24,226 nucleotides of DNA, taken from contig CAMBWM010000005.1 in NCBI GenBank assembly GCA_945871335.1, forward strand, positions 1 through 24,226. The letters run 5' to 3'. Below, piece after piece: positions 19,919 through 24,226 of the stretch. Within the stretch, counting starts at the first letter, position 1, and the number at the start of each line of letters is the position of its first letter. Made by a program: the position numbers and the translations under genes. The stretch is from Polaromonas sp. YR568 (lineage in GTDB: Bacteria > Pseudomonadota > Gammaproteobacteria > Burkholderiales > Burkholderiaceae). The notes beneath the pieces were generated by a model. The model was not told where the DNA came from and did not search any database. It saw only the letters and a program-made list of their open reading frames with translations.

Positions 19919-22217
19919 ACCGCTCGATATCGGCAAGCGTATCCACCCCTTCCGCCGTAGAGCTGATGGTAAAGCCGGTGCTGGTTTTACTGATGGTGTA
20001 GCTGGCCCGGTTGCCGGAGAATACGGCGGTGTCAGTGCCATCGCCCCCGCTCAGGGTGTCATTGCCGGCGCCCCCGCTCAGGGTGTCGTTGCCTGCCAAG
20101 CCCTCCAGCGTGTTAGCCCCCGCATTACCGGTCAGCCGATCCCCATACACCGAGCCCAGCACGTTCTCAATGCTGATCAGCGTGTCGTTGCCTTCGGCCC
20201 CAGTGGCTGTGCCCAGGGTCAGGTTGACCTGCACCTCGCCAGAGGCCCTGTTGTATCTGGCCGTATCTGTGCCTGCGCCGCCATCGAGCGTGTCGTTGCC
20301 AACGCGGCCGTCCAGGCTGTTGTCGGCGCTGCTGCCGGTGATGCGGTCGTCTTTCCAGGAGCCTTCCACACCTTCGATGTTGCTCAAGGTGTCGGTGCCA
20401 CCCCAGCCGTCTTGCGCCACGCCTGTAGCCAAGTTGACCACCACGCCATTGGTCGGGTTGTCGGTGTACCCAGCAATGTCGAAGCCGCCGCCACCGTTGA
20501 TGGTGTCGTTGCCTTCGCTGCCCCTGAACCACTCCTGGTTGCCAAAACCGGTGTTGTTGGTGTCACTGCCAATCATCGAGTCGTTGAAATCGCTGCCCGA
20601 CACCGCTTCGATGCCAATCAGCGTGTCGACCCCGCCCATGCCGTCTTGCACCTGACCCGTAGCAAGCCGCAGGTCTACTGTGATGGCTGCAGTCGACGAG
20701 TCGTAACGCACCCAGTCCACGCCACCAAAACCGTTGACGGTGTCGTTGCCGGCGTCTGGATCAAACTGCTCGTATCTGGTGTCGCCACTGAGCGCGCCCT
20801 CTCCACCGCCTAAGAGTAAGTCTCCCAGGGCCGAGCCGCTCGCCCTCATAACCCCGGTGAAAGTGTCTGTGCCCACGTACTGGTTCAAGTCCCCCGTACG
20901 GTCCGCCGAATTGAGCGCCCAGGCCTTACCGCTGGCCAGGTTGACCTCAACCGCTACCCCAGAGGTACCGTATTGGATGCGGGTGAAACCGTTGCCATAG
21001 ATGGTGTCGTTGCCGCCCTTGCCTTCGAAGGAGTTGTACTCTTCAAAGCTGCTGGCATTGACCGAGGTGACCGAGAAGCCTCTTGCGTCGTAGACGTCAT
21101 CAAAAACTGTGCCGCGGATGACCTCGATAGAACGCAGGGTGTCACTGCCAATCGAAGAGTTTCCCGTCGCCGTGCCAGCCGCCAGGTTGACACTGACACC
21201 GCCTGTTGAGCCCATGTAGTCAGCCCGGTCGGTGCCGCTCCCTCCGTCAATGAAATCGTCTCCGGCCTTGCCGCGGAATGTTTCGAAATCCTCGTAGGTG
21301 CCACCGACCAAGGTGTCATTGAGGAGTGTGCCGCGAATGCTGTCGATGTTTGACAGCGTAACTGTGCCAAAGCGCAAGGATGTGCCGCTGCTGAGGTGGG
21401 TCATGTCCACCGTGAAGCTGGTGCCGGGTGCGGCCATTCGCACGTTGACTCCCAGGCCGGTGGTACTGGTCAGTGTGGCGCCGGAGAAATTGACGGTGGT
21501 ATCGCCATTGCCCACAACGGTGTCGTTGCCACCCGCGGTGAGGCTGACAAAGTTAGAGCGGGACCCGACAGAGCCATTACCGGTCATGCCACTGAAATCA
21601 AAGCGGTCGGCATAGGCGGTGTCGCCAAAAGAGCTCACGCCATCGATGGTGTCTGCACCAGCGACTTGGGTGCCCGAGGCGGTGTAGCTGATGGTGCCAA
21701 CACTGCCGGTGAAAACCGCGTTCACGCCGGTCTTGGACCACGAGTAGACCATGAAGGGGGAGTCAAGCCAGGGCATGCTCTGCACTTTGCTCAGCGTGAC
21801 GGTGTCGCTGCCGCCGTACAGGGTCAGGTCCAGTGAGTGCTGGTTACCTGCGGCTTCGTTGTTGCCCGAGAGGGCTGCTAAGCTGCCCACCACGGTATCG
21901 GACTGGAAGGTGCCGCGCACCTCTTCTATACCGAGCAGGGTGTCGGTGCCTACCTGGGTGCCACCAGTGACCTTCATGGTGGAGAGATCTAGACGAATGC
22001 CGCCTGTCGTGACAGTTGTATAGTCGGCTATGTCCGTGTCTGAGGTGGCAAAGGTCTGTCCGGATTTCCAATTCAGGTTGCGCTGCTCGCCACCGTTGAG
22101 GGCGTCGTCGCCAGCGCCACCCCTGAGGATGTCATTGCCGACCAGGCCGTTGAGGATGTCGTTCTCAGCGCCCCCGGTGAGGGTGTCGCCGCGTGCTGTG
22201 CCTGTGAAGGTTGCCAT
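19869..22217 (-). CDS. Modular RTX-like (hemolysin-type Ca-binding) repeat protein
   Basis: A 782-aa protein starting MATFTGTARGDTLTGGAENDILNGLVGNDILRGGAGDDALNGG, with GGAGAA before ATG 22217. It is built of about eight modules of 75-110 residues, each with a strand like GVxVNLATG, a GTDTLxxIExVxGSxxxD core and often a GNDTLxGGxGxD calcium-binding turn; the densest RTX block is at about 660-725 (SLDGRVGNDTLDGGAG, LAGNDTLSGGAGNDTLSGGDG). The final module NRASYTISKTSTGFTISSTAEGVDTLADIERFTFAD is followed by ten unrelated residues (YQSRCTYSHP), so the native C-terminus is probably missing. Likely an extracellular structural or adhesive protein; no enzyme domain or type I secretion genes are seen nearby. 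Confidence 0.82.
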   Translation of the reverse strand: MATFTGTARGDTLTGGAENDILNGLVGNDILRGGAGDDALNGGEQRNLNWKSGQTFATSDTDIADYTTVTTGGIRLDLSTMKVTGGTQVGTDTLLGIEEVRGTFQSDTVVGSLAALSGNNEAAGNQHSLDLTLYGGSDTVTLSKVQSMPWLDSPFMVYSWSKTGVNAVFTGSVGTISYTASGTQVAGADTIDGVSSFGDTAYADRFDFSGMTGNGSVGSRSNFVSLTAGGNDTVVGNGDTTVNFSGATLTSTTGLGVNVRMAAPGTSFTVDMTHLSSGTSLRFGTVTLSNIDSIRGTLLNDTLVGGTYEDFETFRGKAGDDFIDGGSGTDRADYMGSTGGVSVNLAAGTATGNSSIGSDTLRSIEVIRGTVFDDVYDARGFSVTSVNASSFEEYNSFEGKGGNDTIYGNGFTRIQYGTSGVAVEVNLASGKAWALNSADRTGDLNQYVGTDTFTGVMRASGSALGDLLLGGGEGALSGDTRYEQFDPDAGNDTVNGFGGVDWVRYDSSTAAITVDLRLATGQVQDGMGGVDTLIGIEAVSGSDFNDSMIGSDTNNTGFGNQEWFRGSEGNDTINGGGGFDIAGYTDNPTNGVVVNLATGVAQDGWGGTDTLSNIEGVEGSWKDDRITGSSADNSLDGRVGNDTLDGGAGTDTARYNRASGEVQVNLTLGTATGAEGNDTLISIENVLGSVYGDRLTGNAGANTLEGLAGNDTLSGGAGNDTLSGGDGTDTAVFSGNRASYTISKTSTGFTISSTAEGVDTLADIERFTFADAYQSRCTYSHP

Positions 22218-22552
22218 GAATTTTCTCCAAATGGATTGTGGTAATAATTAGTCTGCGGACTCCGATAAAAACGCCCCTGCGGCTTAAGTGCCAAAGCCGG
22301 TTTGGCTAAAGACAAAATTGACGCCAGATTGAGCGGAAATCAGATCGATTTAAATAATACTCTTTTTAATGAATTTACTGATTATTGTGTTTTTAAAATT
22401 CACACCATCCCCCGTAGCGCGAAGTCTTTTTGAAATTTTTACCCCCTTTCAGCCCACAGCTTGAGCGGATTACAGCGTGGAGGGGAGCTGGGTCATGACG
22501 GCCCAGCGATGAGTTCAGCGAATTTTCCGCTCGGCCGGCCAAGCGGCCGGTG
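22218..22552. other. AT-rich leader of the RTX gene, otherwise empty
   Basis: No gene is seen. The part at about 22330-22410 is strongly AT-rich and includes ATAATA at 22354-22359 (TATTAT on the minus strand), a plausible -10 for the RTX gene with no clear -35. At 22535-22550 CCGGCC and GGCCGG form a 6-bp stem with a 4-nt loop just past the msrA remnant; it lacks a T-tract. Confidence 0.35.
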
Positions 22553-22933
22553 TCAGCGGGCCAAGGCGTCTGCTACGCCGGCGGCATCAACCAGAACGGC
22601 TTGTTCACGGTAAAAATCGGGCAGCCATGCCTTGAATCTTGCCAAGCGCGGTTGGTCATACTCGACGATGTAAGGCGCCGCCGGGTTGCGCACATGGTAG
22701 TTCTGATGTTCGGCTTCGGCGGCAAAAAAGGCCGTGAAGGGGCTGACTTGGGTGACGATCTTGCCGGGCAAAAGCCCGGCCGCATCCAATTGTGTGATGT
22801 AGCGCTCAAGCTGCTGCTGCGCTGCGCCCTTGTAAAAAACTGCTGAGCGGTACTGTGGGCCCACATCTGGATGCTGGCGGTCCAGAGGCTTTGTCATGGG
22901 GTGTTCACGGTCAACGAATCGTTGCCACCGGTG
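22553..22933 (-). pseudogene. msrA: 5'-truncated msrA remnant (peptide methionine sulfoxide reductase A)
   Basis: The open frame (ATG at 22897, readable back to about 22933) matches the C-terminal half of MsrA: REHPMTKPLDRQHPDVGPQYRSAVFY corresponds to the family segment [23 protein letters not shown], and the EAEHQNYHVRNP part corresponds to the PAEDYHQDYL region. The N-terminal half with the catalytic GCFW cysteine motif is absent; an in-frame TGA lies at 22934-22936 and the MetE-like gene ends 20 nt farther. A deletion joined this tail to its current position. It should have no reductase activity. Confidence 0.75.
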
Positions 22934-22956
22934 TCATGCAGAGCCGGCACGCCAAA

Positions 22957-24069
22957 TTAAGATTCGCCCCAAACCTCGTTAGCGGTTTCACTCACAAGGC
23001 GCAACTTGTTCTTTTGGTCTTCCACCGCAATATTGTTGCCGTGTACGGTGGAGCTAAATCCGCACTGCGGTGAGAGTGCCAGCTGCTCCATCGGTACGTA
23101 TTTTGCTGCCTCGTCAATGCGGCGCTTGAGCGTGTCTTTCGATTCCATTTGACCGAACTTGGTAGTCACCAAGCCCAGCACCATCGTCTTTCCTTTGGGT
23201 AGAAAGCGCAACGGACGGAAGTCGCCGCTCCGGTCATCGTCGTACTCTAAAAAGTACGCGTCGATATTCATCTCAGATAGCAGCGCTTCGGCTACGGGCT
23301 CATAGTTGCCCGCGGCTGCATGCGTACTTTTGAAGTTGCCACGGCACAGGTGCATTGCAATCGTCATACCTGCGGATTTTTGCGCGACGACTAAATTGAT
23401 GAAGTTAGCGTAACGATGAGCCAGTTCATTGGGATCGTCACCTCGGCTCAGTGCCGCCGCACGCATTTTGTCGTCGCACAAATACGCAAGGTTGGTGTCG
23501 TCCATTTGCACGTAGTTGCACCCTGCGGCGCTCAAGCTTCGCAGCTCGTCGCCATAAGCTTTGGCGACGTCCTCGTAAAACGCAGGCTCTAACTCAGGGT
23601 AGGCCGTGCGGCTGATGCCAGCACGTCCGCCACGAAAGTGCAGCATGGTGGGCGACGGAATGGTGACCTTGGGCGTATGACCTGCGCTAACTTGCGATTG
23701 AAGGTATTGAAAGTCGGCCAGTTGAATCTGCTTGGCATGTGTGACTTTGTCCACAACGTGAATCGCTGGCGGCGCTAAATGCTCGACGCCATCCGCACCC
23801 ACGGTGAGCGTGACTTCACCGACTTTGACGCCACCCAGTTGCTCGAGAAAATCGAGATGGAAATACGTGCGGCGGAATTCGCCATCGGTAATCGATTTAA
23901 GTCCTACGCTCTGCTGAAACTGCACGATCTCGGTGATGGCTTTGTCTTCAACGGCACGCAGCTGCGCAGGCGTGATTTTTCCTGAAGCCTTATCGGCCCT
24001 GGCCTCCAAGAGGTAAGCGGGGCGCAGAAAGCTGCCAACGTGGTCGTAACGTGCGGGAAGTTTTGCCAT
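22957..24069 (-). CDS. Cobalamin-independent methionine synthase II family protein (MetE C-domain only)
   Basis: A 370-aa single-domain homologue of the MetE C-terminal barrel (YxjG/YxjH-like). Family features: YDHVGSFLRPAYL at the N-terminus, SITDGEFRR (about 60-67), TIPSPTMLHFRGGR, QMDDTNLAYL, and the zinc ligands expected in MHLCRGNF (His and Cys, about 240), FLEYDDDRSGDF (Glu, about 275) and SPQCGFSS (Cys336). It likely transfers a methyl group to homocysteine or a related thiol from an undetermined donor, since it lacks the N-terminal MetE domain. GGAG lies about 10 nt before ATG 24069. It is intact, unlike the msrA remnant after it. Confidence 0.88.
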   Translation of the reverse strand: MAKLPARYDHVGSFLRPAYLLEARADKASGKITPAQLRAVEDKAITEIVQFQQSVGLKSITDGEFRRTYFHLDFLEQLGGVKVGEVTLTVGADGVEHLAPPAIHVVDKVTHAKQIQLADFQYLQSQVSAGHTPKVTIPSPTMLHFRGGRAGISRTAYPELEPAFYEDVAKAYGDELRSLSAAGCNYVQMDDTNLAYLCDDKMRAAALSRGDDPNELAHRYANFINLVVAQKSAGMTIAMHLCRGNFKSTHAAAGNYEPVAEALLSEMNIDAYFLEYDDDRSGDFRPLRFLPKGKTMVLGLVTTKFGQMESKDTLKRRIDEAAKYVPMEQLALSPQCGFSSTVHGNNIAVEDQKNKLRLVSETANEVWGES

Positions 24070-24226
24070 TGAAATGAGGCTCCAAATAAAAAAACGGATG
24101 GGAAATTCAGCCGTATGAAGCCAAGTATGGCACGGGTTTTGGGCTGTTTAAGGCGCCTGGAATATGCAGATGGAGTGATTAATTTTGAGTCGGGACCCCA
24201 TTACAGGGCCAGTTCGAAAAACAGCT
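24070..24226. other. Right-end intergenic, nothing recognised
   Basis: Upstream region of the methionine-synthase-like gene, running to the window edge. No gene, RNA or clear promoter was identified. Confidence 0.4.

Noticed and set aside
20011..21836. Several plus-strand open frames rich in SVSLPS/VVGVT
   Set aside because: They are antisense shadows of the RTX repeat gene and show the periodicity of its codons.
19920..22217. Regularly recurring sequences considered as a CRISPR or tandem DNA repeat
   Set aside because: The similarity is at protein level (RTX modules) with variable spacing and diverged DNA, so there is no array.
22535..22550. GC-rich stem-loop after the msrA remnant as a terminator
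   Set aside because: No T-tract follows on either strand.

Overview
The window looks like a chromosomal segment of a betaproteobacterium, most likely order Burkholderiales and plausibly family Comamonadaceae. This is inferred from the protein families, the GC-rich core genes and the short dispersed GGGATGGATCCC-type repeats; no database search was possible. Most of the window is a ureide/purine and glyoxylate catabolism neighbourhood. It is interrupted at the left by a small accessory islet and followed at the right by an accessory region beginning at a tRNA-Ser gene.

Layout. 1-182: inverted dispersed repeat. 183-1013 (-): ureD, urease accessory protein. 1175-2418 (+): islet with a broken restriction-enzyme relic fused to another gene tail, then a two-gene cassette (HicA-like small protein plus HTH protein) behind a perfect 13-bp-arm palindrome; it looks like an uncharacterised toxin-antitoxin-type module. 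2486-5230 (-): ABC importer of the NitT/TauT type (permease, ATPase, binding protein) with a strong hairpin terminator between the binding-protein and ATPase genes. 5394-9022 (-): glxR, hyi, gcl, the glyoxylate-to-glycerate route, divergent from a LysR regulator (9148-10062, +) with a T-N11-A palindrome between them. 10074-11570 (-): NCS2 xanthine/urate permease. 11739-16440 (-): M20 deacylase, uraD-allC fusion, puuE allantoinase and GntR regulator, divergent from uraH (16543-16896, +).

How the genes work together. UraH and UraD turn 5-hydroxyisourate into allantoin, PuuE opens allantoin to allantoate, and the AllC domain hydrolyses allantoate. Later steps release urea (for urease, which UreD helps assemble) and glyoxylate, which Gcl, Hyi and GlxR convert to glycerate. 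The step from ureidoglycine/ureidoglycolate to glyoxylate has no recognised gene here; the M20 enzyme, which has an altered metal-ligand motif, is a candidate. A shared 14/15-nt motif around GTGTATACA lies between gntR and uraH and again just upstream of the permease, suggesting one GntR regulon.

Right part. After a TonB-like proline-rich lipoprotein gene and tRNA-Ser(CGA) comes visibly AT-richer or repeat-rich DNA: a 63-aa Cys/His protein with a palindromic upstream site, a Gly-codon tandem repeat, an FG-GAP/RTX protein gene, and a convergent 782-aa modular RTX-like gene. The two RTX genes overlap tail to tail by 50 bp and both end inside the same type of C-terminal module, which suggests a rearrangement junction. 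A 5'-truncated msrA remnant and an intact MetE-C-domain-type methionine synthase homologue close the window.
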